From positions 1 to 58,816 of the forward strand of contig JAGZXV010000011.1 of NCBI GenBank assembly GCA_018378255.1: a DNA stretch of 58,816 bases. The letters run 5' to 3'. The notes beneath the pieces are model-generated. The model ran no database searches. It was not told the origin of the DNA and was given only the letters and a program-made list of their open reading frames with translations. The stretch's first letter is position 1. Each line of letters opens with the position of its first letter. Positions 9,145 to 17,789 of this stretch are shown piece by piece. The translations under genes were made by a program, and so were the position numbers. Source of the stretch: Clostridiaceae bacterium (GTDB lineage Bacteria; Bacillota; Clostridia; Lachnospirales; Lachnospiraceae).

Positions 9145-9870
9145 TTATATCATATATTTCAACCTTTGAATAATTAAAAATAGAATTCTCCTGTAGCTTA
9201 GTAAAAAAACATGCATTAACTCAGATATAAACATACTAACTGCATCTGCAATATCTGAATATGCTTTTATCATAACTGCCAAATCCTTTCGTTCGCGTTC
9301 ACTGGCAGTTCTTTTAGACATTTCATCCATTGCTCTTTCATATTCTCTATCAGCTTTTTCGCATTGCATTTTGACTGTACTGGTTTCAAAAGCTGCTAAT
9401 GTCATATGTGCAATGATACTACTGGAATACATAGATATACCGGTTCCTGTAATTTGTGAATAAGCCGATTGTTGAGCATTATCAAAACCTTCAAAAAAAC
9501 TATCCAATTCATCAATAAGATTTTGTTTTATTTGGGCAAAACACTTTTTATAAACATCTGCATAATAGAGATAACCTTTATTATTATCTACTAAATCACT
9601 TTCTGTAATATCAAAGATATTATGTTTTGAAAGCATGGAGATTACCTGCTTTCCTTCTTGTCTCATTTTATCTTTAAATTTAGTTTCTAAATACCCAAGT
9701 TGATCTGGTTCATCATTTTCTGACAATATTGGCATTTTCATTGTAACGAGCAGTGAATCAGACAACCTATTATTTATCTTCTCAAACTCATTACAATAAT
9801 TAATGTATTCCCTCAATTCCTCTGGAAAAATATATTCTTCTCCAAGAAACATTACCTTTTCTTCTGCCAT
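9145..9870 (-). CDS. Unknown protein, N-terminal part of a frameshifted gene
   Basis: Start chosen at ATG 9870 (MAEEKVMFLGEEY), which has GGGAGG eight bases upstream; the frame is open to 9999 but without a site there. It gives 241 residues, mostly helical, with a short apolar GTGISMYSSSIIAHMTLAA stretch. The stop at 9145 follows a frame change at T7 (plus-strand A7, 9203-9209): the zero-frame codons GTT TTT TTA form the slippery heptamer T TTT TTA, and a -1 shift joins it to the downstream frame for a product of about 530 residues. Slippage, a natural indel and a sequencing error cannot be told apart here. Confidence 0.55.
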   Translation of the reverse strand: MAEEKVMFLGEEYIFPEELREYINYCNEFEKINNRLSDSLLVTMKMPILSENDEPDQLGYLETKFKDKMRQEGKQVISMLSKHNIFDITESDLVDNNKGYLYYADVYKKCFAQIKQNLIDELDSFFEGFDNAQQSAYSQITGTGISMYSSSIIAHMTLAAFETSTVKMQCEKADREYERAMDEMSKRTASERERKDLAVMIKAYSDIADAVSMFISELMHVFLLSYRRILFLIIQRLKYMI

Positions 9871-10636
9871 TTTATTAACCTCCCGTAATGATATGATAAT
9901 ATTATACTCCTGATCACAAGCAACAACAATCTCTTTCATATTGCGATTATTACAATAAAAATAAACGCATACCAGAATTAATCCGATATGTCTTCTCATT
10001 AAATTTTTTATCTCTATATGCTATTCCATTTTTCAACTATATCTTTAGACTCATGTATCACATTCCTCGTACGCGACAATTCTTACAACAAATTCTAAAA
10101 ATATATAGGTTTGAGCACATGTGCAGAAAATGTCATCCTGAGCACTGCCCCACTTAATCTGCCCGGTAAACTTCCGGACACTATGAAGCCCAGCAAATAA
10201 ATTTGAAAGAATTCATCTATAAATAGTGATTTAAAGTGCGAAACCTAATTCCTGTAATATTCATGGTATATGTAATTCAGTCGATCGTTCTCTAAATCAA
10301 ATTTAATCCCTTTAACACCATGCCCATTATTCACGAAAACGCTCGTTATGGGCTGAGTCTAAAAAGTAGATCATCGATTTAAAACAATAAATATATAAGC
10401 ACAATTTAAAGCACTAAAATAAGCCCATTATCAATCATATTAATAGAACTGATAATGGACTTATTCAGATGTCTTAATAATAAATTTCATTATACTTTTC
10501 CTGAATTTCAAACTATTTGACACCAATCAGGCTCCAAATTATTCTAAATTACTCCAAATTATGTCAGCTATATGCCTATATCATTTTTCCGCAAACTGCC
10601 TTAAACTCAGGGATGCCCCCGTTTTTACAAGCTTTT
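9871..10636. other. AT-rich intergenic region
   Basis: No supportable gene. It contains the right-hand AAGTGCGAAACCTAA motif (10234-10250) and one hairpin at 10418-10465. The promoter of the frameshifted gene should lie just above 9870. Confidence 0.45.
10418..10465 (-). terminator. Hairpin downstream of metA
   Basis: Two 16-base arms (AATAAGCCCATTATCA and its complement with one mismatch) around a 16-base loop. On the minus strand it is followed by TTATTTTAG. It lies about 170 bp past the metA stop and could end that operon; AT-rich and only moderately convincing. Confidence 0.4.
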
Positions 10637-11554
10637 TTACTCAGCCGCATCCAACAAGTAAGGCGTTACCTGATAAACGTAGAAATTCAGCCAGTTACTG
10701 TATAAAGTATTAGACATATTCCTCCAGGTAAGTACCGGTATGGAAAACGGATCATTATCCTCATAATAATTACAGGGAAGTTCCGGCTGGAGGCCTTTTT
10801 TCAAGTCCCTGTGATACTCATTATTGAGCGTCATCCTGTCATATTCCGGATGTCCCTGGACAAATACCTGTTTTCCGTCTCTGCTCATCACCAGAAAGAT
10901 TCCCGCCTCTTTAGATTCCGCCAGAATCATGAGTTCCGGCTGTTTCACCACATCTTCCCTGCGCACTTCCGTATATCTGGAATGGGGAGCCATAATATAA
11001 TCGTCCATACTCCGCACCAGCGGCACTTTACGGTTCAGCACCTTATGACGGTAAATGCCTGATAATTTGGTCTTTCTCTCATATTTTGGAATGCCATAAT
11101 GGTAATACAGACCGGCCTGGGCCCCCCAGCAGATATGAAGGGTAGAGGTCACATGGGTTTTTGACCATTCCATAATCATCGTCAGTTCTTCCCAGTAGTT
11201 CACCTCTTCATAAGGCAGATTCTCCACCGGCGCCCCGGTAATGATCATGCCATCATACTTCTTCTTTTTAATCTCCGAAAACGGCACATAAAACTTGTTT
11301 AAATGGCTGGCCGAAGTATTTTTAGAAATATGGGTGGAGAGCATTAAAAAGCTGCAGTCCACCTGAAGCGGGGTGTTGGAAAGAGCCCGCAGTAGCTGCG
11401 TTTCCGTATCCTCTTTTATGGGCATTAAATTTAAAATCAGGATTTGAAGGGGACGGATATCCTGGCTGACTGCCCTGTCCTCATCCATAATAAATATATT
11501 CTCTGACTCAAGAATGGCCTTGGCCGGTAAATCTTTCTGTATTTTAATTGGCAT
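10637..11554 (-). CDS. metA: Homoserine O-acyltransferase MetA (probably acetyl-CoA type)
   Basis: 305 residues, full length. Cytosolic first step of methionine synthesis, acylating L-homoserine. The catalytic Cys142 is in LHICWGAQAG, and His235 and Glu237 are in VQGHPEYD. The residue at position 111 is Glu (GAPVENLPYEEV). In characterised Bacillus-type enzymes this residue marks acetyl-CoA rather than succinyl-CoA use, so acetylation is predicted despite the family name. AGGAGAG precedes the ATG. It lies 50 bp after ligA, probably the last gene of the queA-rluF-ligA-metA run. No SAM riboswitch or T-box was seen in front of it. Confidence 0.93.
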   Translation of the reverse strand: MPIKIQKDLPAKAILESENIFIMDEDRAVSQDIRPLQILILNLMPIKEDTETQLLRALSNTPLQVDCSFLMLSTHISKNTSASHLNKFYVPFSEIKKKKYDGMIITGAPVENLPYEEVNYWEELTMIMEWSKTHVTSTLHICWGAQAGLYYHYGIPKYERKTKLSGIYRHKVLNRKVPLVRSMDDYIMAPHSRYTEVRREDVVKQPELMILAESKEAGIFLVMSRDGKQVFVQGHPEYDRMTLNNEYHRDLKKGLQPELPCNYYEDNDPFSIPVLTWRNMSNTLYSNWLNFYVYQVTPYLLDAAE

Positions 11555-11604
11555 ATTTTTCTCTCCTGTACTCTATCCCTGCCAGAGCCTGTCTGAAAGC
11601 AATT

Positions 11605-13572
11605 TTAAGACACACTCTGATTCAGCATTTTTATAAAATCTTCTTCCGAAATAATCGGCACACCCAGTTCCTTGGCTTTTTTATTCTTGGAAGAATTGGA
11701 AGCCGTATCATTGTTAATCAGATATGTGGTTTTCGAAGTGACCGAACCGGTGGCCTTTCCCCCCCTGGCTTCGATTTCCCGCTGAAGCTCTTTACGGTTG
11801 GCAAACTGTTCCACCGAGCCGGTGATAACAAATGTCATGCCGTCAAAGATCTGGTTTTCCGTTTCCATCTGTTCTGCCTCAATCTCCAGTTCATTCAGCA
11901 GATGGTCCACAATCCTGTTATTCTTCTCATCGGCAAAATAAGCAGTCCAGGCATCCGCCAGAACCCCGCCGATTCCGTCCACATCAATCAGCTCTTCTGC
12001 TTCTGCCCGGCGCATGGCGCCGAAATCATTTTTGAAAGCCCTGCACAGCATCTTGGCATTGGCTAAACCGATGCCTGTAATTCCAAGCCCGTATATCACC
12101 CTGGGCAATGTGGTGTGGGAAGCGGTTTTAATAGCTTCCACCAGATTATCGTAGGACTTCTGGCCGAATCCTTCCATCTCCACAATCGCTTCTTTATGCT
12201 GTTCCAAATGGAAAATGTCCGCATACTCATGGATAAAACCGGAAGCGATAAATTTCTCCAGCGTAGCCTCTGACAAACCATCGATATTTAGCGCATCCCG
12301 GCTCACCAGCAGGGAAAAGCTTTTAATCTTTTTAGCCTGGCAGTCCGGGTTGGTACAGTACAGGGATTTTACATCTACAACCTGACGGATCTCCGTCTTA
12401 CCGCCGCATACCGGGCAAATCTTAGGAATCTGTACCTTACCGCTCCGGGTCAGGTTTTCCGCGATCTGTGGTATGATCATATTAGCTTTATAAACCGTTA
12501 TGGAATCGCCTTCCCCCAGCTCCAGCGCCTCCAGAATGCTGATATTGTGCACACTGGCCCGGCTGACCGTGGTCCCTTCCAGTTCTACAGGCTCGAATAT
12601 TGCCACCGGATTGATCAGTCCCGTTCTGGATGGGCTCCATTCAATCTCTGTCAATGTGGTCTCCCGTATCTCATCCGCCCATTTAAACGCGATGGAATTT
12701 CTGGGGAACTTGGCAGTCCGTCCCAGAGATTCGCCATATGCGATATCGTCATAAGTCAGCACCAGACCGTCGGACGGTATATCGTAATCTTCCACAGCTT
12801 TAGCAAATTCTGCAACAATCCCGGGAAGCGTATCTTTCGTCACTTCTCTATATTCCACCACGTCAAATCCCAGCTTACTGAGCCACTCAAACTGCTCCTT
12901 TCTGGAATTATGGAAATCCACCTCATCAGCGCTCACCAGGGCAAATGCTTCGAAATTCACATTTCTCTGTGCTGTGATCTCATTGTTCAGCTGGCGGACA
13001 GAACCGCTGCATAGGTTTCTGGGATTTTTATATTTGGCATCCACATCTCCGATCTCATCGTTGATCCGGTTAAAATCCGAATATTTAATGATGGCCTCTC
13101 CCCTTAAAATCAGCCGGCCGTCATAGGCGATGTTTAAAGGGATATTGGAAAATACTCTGGCGTTATTGGTGATCACTTCCCCAATTTCTCCATTTCCCCT
13201 GGTCACCGCTTTAGTAAGCGCGCCGTTTTCATAAGTCAGCACAATCGTCAGCCCGTCCAGTTTCCATGACAAAAGCCCTTTCTGGTCACCGATCCATTCC
13301 TGAAGCGCGGATACCTCCTTCGTCTTGTCCAAGGAAAGCATGGGGGAACTGTGGGCCTCTTTAGGCAGTTCGCTGAGCACCTGATACCCCACATTCTGGG
13401 TGGGGCTTAAAGACAGCACAACCCCTGTCTCCTTTTCAAGGCTAACCAATTCATCGTACAGTTTATCATATTCAAAGTTGCTCATCAGTTCCCGGCTCTC
13501 CTGATAATAGGCTTTGCCGGCCTCTGATAATATGCCAACCAGTTCTTTCATTCTAAGAATTTTTTCGTCCAT
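11605..13572 (-). CDS. ligA: NAD-dependent DNA ligase LigA
   Basis: 655 residues, near the usual 660-670. The adenylation domain has the nucleophilic Lys104 in SWKLDGLT. OB-fold, a four-Cys zinc finger (CPVCGG..CTNPDC), helix-hairpin-helix repeats (YGLGITGIGLANAK) and a C-terminal BRCT domain (FDGMTFVITG onward) follow in normal order. It seals nicks with NAD during replication and repair. The start overlaps the end of the rluF-like gene by 20 bp, implying translational coupling. The N-terminal Ia region reads YYQESRELMSNFEYDKLYDEL, somewhat off the common consensus, so a second ligA elsewhere in the genome is possible. Confidence 0.93.
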   Translation of the reverse strand: MDEKILRMKELVGILSEAGKAYYQESRELMSNFEYDKLYDELVSLEKETGVVLSLSPTQNVGYQVLSELPKEAHSSPMLSLDKTKEVSALQEWIGDQKGLLSWKLDGLTIVLTYENGALTKAVTRGNGEIGEVITNNARVFSNIPLNIAYDGRLILRGEAIIKYSDFNRINDEIGDVDAKYKNPRNLCSGSVRQLNNEITAQRNVNFEAFALVSADEVDFHNSRKEQFEWLSKLGFDVVEYREVTKDTLPGIVAEFAKAVEDYDIPSDGLVLTYDDIAYGESLGRTAKFPRNSIAFKWADEIRETTLTEIEWSPSRTGLINPVAIFEPVELEGTTVSRASVHNISILEALELGEGDSITVYKANMIIPQIAENLTRSGKVQIPKICPVCGGKTEIRQVVDVKSLYCTNPDCQAKKIKSFSLLVSRDALNIDGLSEATLEKFIASGFIHEYADIFHLEQHKEAIVEMEGFGQKSYDNLVEAIKTASHTTLPRVIYGLGITGIGLANAKMLCRAFKNDFGAMRRAEAEELIDVDGIGGVLADAWTAYFADEKNNRIVDHLLNELEIEAEQMETENQIFDGMTFVITGSVEQFANRKELQREIEARGGKATGSVTSKTTYLINNDTASNSSKNKKAKELGVPIISEEDFIKMLNQSVS

Positions 13573-14317
13573 CCTGTTTCTCCTTATAGGGCAGATTCGT
13601 AGAATCCTTTATTATTTCCAATAGCTTTTCATATTCTGCGGGAGTTACTTTCCGGTAATCCCCTGTTTTTAAATTGCCCAGTTGGATATTCATTATACGC
13701 GTGCGCTTTAATTCAATCACCCGGTATCCCAGATATTCGCACATTCTGCGGATCTGCCGGTTCAGTCCCTGAGTTAATATTATGCGGAAACGGTCTTTTC
13801 CCACAACTTCCACAACACAAGGTCTTGTAACCGTATCGAGAATCGGCACGCCCTCTCCCATGGCCTGAACGAACTCCTTTGTAACCGGTCTATTTACCCT
13901 GACCAGATATTCTTTTTCATGTTCATTTCCCGCTCTCATCATCCGGTTGACCAGGTCTCCCTGATTGGTCAGCAGCAAAAGTCCCTCTGAATCCTTATCC
14001 AGACGTCCTATGGGATAAATCCTGACCGGGTAATTTATAAATTCCACAATATTTTCCGCCCGGTCTTTATCCGATGTGGTGCAGACAATCCCCCGGGGCT
14101 TATTAACCGCCAGCAGGACAGGTTTATCCTTCTGTTTTCCCGCCTGGCCGCCAACTGTTTTTCCGTCGCAGACTACGGTCTGACCCTCTTCAATTTTCAT
14201 TCCGGTAGCAGCAGTGCGGCCATCCACCAGTACTTTGCCGCTTTCAATCAGCCGGTCTGCCTCCCGGCGGGAGCAGACTCCCATCTCACTCAGATATTTA
14301 TTCAGTCTAACCGGCAT
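13553..14317 (-). CDS. rluF: RNA pseudouridine synthase, RluF-like (RsuA family)
   Basis: 254 residues. The S4 RNA-binding domain occupies residues 3-50. The catalytic domain has the RsuA-family motif GRLDKDSEGLLLLTN, whose first Asp is the nucleophile. RluF-like signatures include AGNEHEKEYLV, GVPILDTVT and IELKRTRIMNIQLG. E. coli RluF modifies U2604 of 23S rRNA; RluB or RluE-like specificity cannot be excluded from sequence alone. It starts 14 bp after queA and overlaps ligA, forming one operon of tRNA/rRNA modification and DNA repair genes. Confidence 0.85.
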   Translation of the reverse strand: MPVRLNKYLSEMGVCSRREADRLIESGKVLVDGRTAATGMKIEEGQTVVCDGKTVGGQAGKQKDKPVLLAVNKPRGIVCTTSDKDRAENIVEFINYPVRIYPIGRLDKDSEGLLLLTNQGDLVNRMMRAGNEHEKEYLVRVNRPVTKEFVQAMGEGVPILDTVTRPCVVEVVGKDRFRIILTQGLNRQIRRMCEYLGYRVIELKRTRIMNIQLGNLKTGDYRKVTPAEYEKLLEIIKDSTNLPYKEKQDGRKNS

Positions 14318-14331
14318 TTATGTCCTCCAAA

Positions 14332-15366
14332 TCAATGTAGATTGGTAAAAAAACAGGCGTCCCCGAAACTGAAAAACCTGTATTTTTCTTTGATCGCCTC
14401 TTCATACGCATGGAGAACGTGTTCCCGTCCGGCAAGCGCGGAAACCAGCATAACCAACGTGGACTCAGGCAAATGGAAATTGGTAATCAGGCAGTCCAGA
14501 ATTTTAAACTTGTACCCAGGATAAATGAAGATATCCGTCCAGCCGCTGCCAGCCTTCAACACACCGTCTTCTCCTGCCGCGGATTCTATGGTTCGGCAGC
14601 TTGTGGTTCCCACACAGATCACACGTCCGCCGTTTTTCTTGGTGTCATTGATCTTCTTCGCCTCTTCTTCTTCCACAATATAGAACTCAGAATGCATGTG
14701 ATGATCCAGAATATCGTCCACTTTCACAGGGCGGAATGTTCCCAGTCCCACATGAAGCGTCACATGGGCAATTTTAACCCCCATATCCTCGATTTCTTTC
14801 AACAGCTCATTGGTAAAATGAAGGCCTGCCGTCGGAGCTGCGGCCGAACCGTCGTGTTTTGCATAAACCGTCTGATAACGGTTCTTATCCTTTAACTGAT
14901 GGGTGATATAAGGCGGCAGCGGCATCTGTCCCAGCCGGTCTAAGATTTCCTCAAAAATCCCTTTGTAATGGAACTGGATCAGCCTGTTTCCCTCTTCCAC
15001 CACATCCACCACAGTTCCTGTCAGCAAGCCGTCCCCAAAGGAAATCACTGTACCCGGTTTACACTTTTTGCCCGGTTTAACCAGGGTTTCCCAGATATCA
15101 TTCCCCTTTCTTTTCAGAAGCAGCACTTCTATCTTTGCCTGCGTATCTTCTTTCACGCCGAAAAGGCGGGCCGGGATCACTTTGGTATCATTAATCACAA
15201 GGCAGTCTCCCGGATTCAAATAAGAAACAATATCCCGAAATACTCTGTGTTCTATTTCTCCCGTTTCTTTATCCATAACAAGCAGTCTGGATGCAGAACG
15301 GTCCTCCAACGGGTCCTGCGCAATCAGCTCCTGGGGCAAATCAAAATAAAAATCTTTAACGTTCAT
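14332..15366 (-). CDS. queA: S-adenosylmethionine:tRNA ribosyltransferase-isomerase QueA
   Basis: 344 residues from ATG 15366 (MNVKDFYFDLP), the conserved QueA N-terminus, preceded by GGAGAAAGGT. The frame remains open further upstream, but that sequence is not QueA-like. It transfers and isomerises the ribosyl group of SAM onto preQ1-modified tRNA to give epoxyqueuosine. Visible signatures are LPQELIAQDP, RSASRLLVMD, INDTKVIPARLFG, AAPTAGLHFT and NFHLPESTLVMLVSA. First gene of the queA-rluF-ligA-metA run; no other queuosine gene is in the window. Confidence 0.95.
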   Translation of the reverse strand: MNVKDFYFDLPQELIAQDPLEDRSASRLLVMDKETGEIEHRVFRDIVSYLNPGDCLVINDTKVIPARLFGVKEDTQAKIEVLLLKRKGNDIWETLVKPGKKCKPGTVISFGDGLLTGTVVDVVEEGNRLIQFHYKGIFEEILDRLGQMPLPPYITHQLKDKNRYQTVYAKHDGSAAAPTAGLHFTNELLKEIEDMGVKIAHVTLHVGLGTFRPVKVDDILDHHMHSEFYIVEEEEAKKINDTKKNGGRVICVGTTSCRTIESAAGEDGVLKAGSGWTDIFIYPGYKFKILDCLITNFHLPESTLVMLVSALAGREHVLHAYEEAIKEKYRFFSFGDACFFTNLH

Positions 15367-15484
15367 ACCTTTCTCCATTCCTCCGCAGCCAGCGGTTTTG
15401 TTCAAAAATACTTTTGTATGTAAAGTGCAAAAAGCTTTTCCATCCATAAAACTGTTTTATGGAAAGAAAAGCATCTGCATGCAG

Positions 15485-16366
15485 CTACTGCGCTGCTGTA
15501 GTTTCGATTTGTATATCCATCTCGGTCATGGGCTCTGTCTGGGATTTAGTTACTCCCTCCGTCTCCTGTCCGTCCTCTGACGCAGAAGTTTCAGCACCTT
15601 CTCCGGTCTGGCTCTCCTCCTCTGTTGGGGAACCTGATTCGATTCCATGATAAATACTGTTTAACGCAGGATCATTGGCAACCGCCTCCTGCACCTGAGC
15701 ATCCACTTGGGACGACAGAAGCCGCACATCTTCTGAAACATTGACCTTAGAAATGTAGTCGGCTACGGAATCATCAAAATCCAATGTCATCACATACTGA
15801 CCTTGTTCATTCTTCTGCACATAACACAGGGTTAACACGGGCAGAGGGGTTTCTGCATCCTTAAACTTAATCTCATAATAAGGATATACCACATAGGAAT
15901 CTTCCGTCAGACCGTCTTTTGTATAGGAAATAATATTTTCATATCCTTCTACTACCTGGGCTGTCTTTTCCAGTTTTGCCCGCTCCTGTTCCAATTCCTC
16001 CGGCGTCAGGGTTTGGCCGAAAACTCTGGCAAGAGCTTCCGGATCACAATCTGTCTTCGCCTGGCAGTATGCCTCAATCAGCGCCTTAATTTCCGGAATT
16101 TCATCCTTTTTCAGTTCGTATTCCTCGAAATTCTGAACGTACTCTTTGGTATCCGGTTCTACGGACTGGGTTGTTTCATCCGCTGCCGATATGGAAGTGG
16201 TGACCGCCTCCGTAGTTGTCTCTTTTTCACTTTTTGATGACTTGTCGGTTATTACAATGACTATAATTAATAATATAACGATAAACGGAATTATCATGAA
16301 TTTAAGATACTTGCGCATCTCGTCATCCGATAAGCCGCTGTTTCTCCTGTTTCTTGACCTTCCCAT
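15485..16366 (-). CDS. Membrane-anchored protein with acidic Thr/Glu tails
   Basis: 293 residues from ATG 16366, chosen because AGGAGG lies 8 bp upstream. A short basic N-terminus is followed by one membrane helix (about residues 20-41), a Ser/Thr/Glu linker, an extracytoplasmic globular region of about 150 residues, and another Ser/Thr/Glu-rich low-complexity tail. No catalytic motif is visible. It fits the common Lachnospiraceae class of single-pass envelope proteins of unknown role. It is separated from queA by about 120 bp and lies just downstream of the triple hairpin array. Confidence 0.7.
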   Translation of the reverse strand: MGRSRNRRNSGLSDDEMRKYLKFMIIPFIVILLIIVIVITDKSSKSEKETTTEAVTTSISAADETTQSVEPDTKEYVQNFEEYELKKDEIPEIKALIEAYCQAKTDCDPEALARVFGQTLTPEELEQERAKLEKTAQVVEGYENIISYTKDGLTEDSYVVYPYYEIKFKDAETPLPVLTLCYVQKNEQGQYVMTLDFDDSVADYISKVNVSEDVRLLSSQVDAQVQEAVANDPALNSIYHGIESGSPTEEESQTGEGAETSASEDGQETEGVTKSQTEPMTEMDIQIETTAAQ

Positions 16367-16473
16367 GGCATATCCTCCTGCAAGCTTAGTCTTGCTATAT
16401 TCTAACAAAAACAAAAGCAAAAAGCAATAACAGGATGAACTTATAAAAGTTTATCGCCCTATGTCTAAACTAA

Positions 16474-16883
16474 TAACCATTCAGACGGCTAATCTTCTTG
16501 ACCGTTGAAACTGGTCAAGAAGCATCGGATATTCATCCGATGCGAAAAATGATAGAGAAACCCGCTTACAAGCAAGCTTGACGCCGCTTTCTCTATCATT
16601 TTTCCGTAACCATTCAGACGGCTAATCTTCTTGACCGGTAAAACTGGTCAAGAAGCATCGGATATTCATCCGATGCGAAAAATGATAGAGAAACCCGCTT
16701 ACAAGCAAGCTTGACGCTGCTTTCTCTATCATTTTTCCGTAACCATTCAGACGGCTAATCTTCTTGACCGGTAAAACTGGTCAAGAAGCATCGGATATTC
16801 ATCCGATGTGAAAAATGATAGAGAAACCCGCTTACAAGCAAGCTTGACGCTGCTTTCTCTATCATTTTTCCCGCCGTCTGAAT
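16474..16883. repeat. Three tandem 133-bp units, each with three hairpins
   Basis: Units start at 16474, 16607 and 16740 with only a few substitutions among them. In unit 1: hairpin A (16494-16522, 10-bp stem CTTCTTGACC), hairpin B (16523-16542, 8-bp stem CATCGGAT) and hairpin C (16544-16604, perfect 17-bp stem beginning GAAAAATGATAG). Each unit opens with ATTCAGACGGC. The exact complement GCCGTCTGAAT occurs once, at 16873-16883, closing the array. The non-overlapping stems suggest a structured RNA or a REP-like repeat. It lies between the membrane-anchored gene and tRNA-Arg. Function unknown. Confidence 0.9.
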
Positions 16884-16902
16884 TATTATCAAAAATAAGC
16901 AC

Positions 16903-16931
16903 TTGCAGTTTTTATAAAAATATAGTAATAT
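16903..16931 (+). promoter_or_regulatory. Sigma-70-type promoter of tRNA-Arg
   Basis: TTGCAG (16903-16908) and TAATAT (16926-16931) are separated by 17 bp. The expected start lies a few bases before the tRNA at 16941. Confidence 0.6.
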
Positions 16932-16940
16932 ATAGGAGAT

Positions 16941-17012
16941 GCGTCTGTAGCTCAGTGGATAGAGCAGTGGCCTCCGGAGCCGCGTGCGGAGGTTCGATTC
17001 CTCTCAGACGCA
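16941..17012 (+). tRNA. tRNA-Arg (anticodon CCG)
   Basis: The cloverleaf is complete. The acceptor stem GCGTCTG pairs with CAGACGC, the D stem GCTC with GAGC, and the anticodon stem GTGGC with GCCGC around loop CTCCGGA. The T loop TTCGATT is closed by a GAGG/CCTC stem. Anticodon CCG reads the Arg codon CGG. The discriminator is A and CCA is not encoded. A TTTTTT run follows as a likely terminator. Confidence 0.96.
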
Positions 17013-17029
17013 TTCTTTTTTACCCATTT

Positions 17030-17776
17030 TTATTCTTTTGCCTTAGATATCATAGTCTCAATCAGCTTTTGAAGCTCTTCATTCTCAATCAGATTTCCCT
17101 GTTCAGAATAGATTCCCCCATCGGGCCCGATTCCCAGAGACAGCAGTTCCCGCTGGTCTTCATCGTATAATGCCAATATATATTTGTTCTTTTTTCCAGT
17201 GGCTTCTCCTTCGCTTTTTCCATAAATTCCCTGCAGCAGTTCCGCAATCCGGGCTATTTCATCCTCATTTAAATCATAATCAATACCGGGGTGAAACTCA
17301 TTTTCCGTGATCTCATAAAGATTTCCGTCCGCAATCCTGGCTGGTGCGCTGCTGTGGTCCATTTTTCCATTCTCAATTAATTCTGCCACCCTATCCTGTA
17401 TTTCCTCGTCTTCCCATTTCCACTCAAAACTGCAGCTTTCCTGATCTGAATCAGCGCTCCAGTAAGCTTTCATCGTATATCCGTCTCCCTTCCAGACACG
17501 GATATTGCTATATCCGTCCTGGTCGGTAATGACATCGGTGAGTTTTGCCTGCTTGGGATATTTATTTTTCACATAGCACAGATAATCCGCATAAGCCGGA
17601 TAATACCTGCTCTCCCGGTTCAGCTTCATATTCTGTGAAAGCCTATCATAATCCGGAGAGGGCAGTTCCTCAGCCGCTGTTTCCTTCACACCTGATTCCA
17701 TATTCAAAAACAGTAAGCATACCCATGAAAAAACAAACAGTCCTGTTAAGGCCAAAATTTTTCTCTTTTTCCCCAT
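17030..17776 (-). CDS. Membrane-anchored hypothetical protein of the peptidase-effector unit
   Basis: 248 residues from ATG 17776, chosen because GAGGGG lies 8 bp upstream; an in-frame ATG at 17785 is too close to that site. The basic start MGKKRK leads into one membrane helix (about residues 6-24), then an acidic extracytoplasmic domain with no recognised motif. Third gene of a tight minus-strand trio, 13 bp after the 230-residue gene. A role as immunity or accessory protein is inferred only from position. Confidence 0.6.
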   Translation of the reverse strand: MGKKRKILALTGLFVFSWVCLLFLNMESGVKETAAEELPSPDYDRLSQNMKLNRESRYYPAYADYLCYVKNKYPKQAKLTDVITDQDGYSNIRVWKGDGYTMKAYWSADSDQESCSFEWKWEDEEIQDRVAELIENGKMDHSSAPARIADGNLYEITENEFHPGIDYDLNEDEIARIAELLQGIYGKSEGEATGKKNKYILALYDEDQRELLSLGIGPDGGIYSEQGNLIENEELQKLIETMISKAKE

Positions 17777-17789
17777 CACGGTCATCCCC

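Larger units (their letters stand above)
7966..10250. mobile_element. Possible element bounded by short inverted ends AATTAGGTTT..CACTT
   Basis: 7966-7982 and the reverse complement of 10234-10250 agree at 15 of 17 bases. They enclose the frameshifted unknown gene and AT-rich non-coding flanks. The motif resembles the AGGTTTTACACTT end at 7305. This could be IS cargo or a derelict element, but short AT-rich matches can arise by chance. Confidence 0.35.

Noticed and set aside
11555..11604. SAM riboswitch or T-box controlling metA
   Set aside because: The 50-bp gap to ligA is too short and shows no such elements.
15444..15462. Terminator hairpin CCATAAAA/TTTTATGG
   Set aside because: A good short stem, but no U-run on either strand; left unannotated.
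16474..16883. CRISPR array
   Set aside because: Repeats are 133 bp, adjacent without spacers, and internally palindromic; no cas genes nearby.
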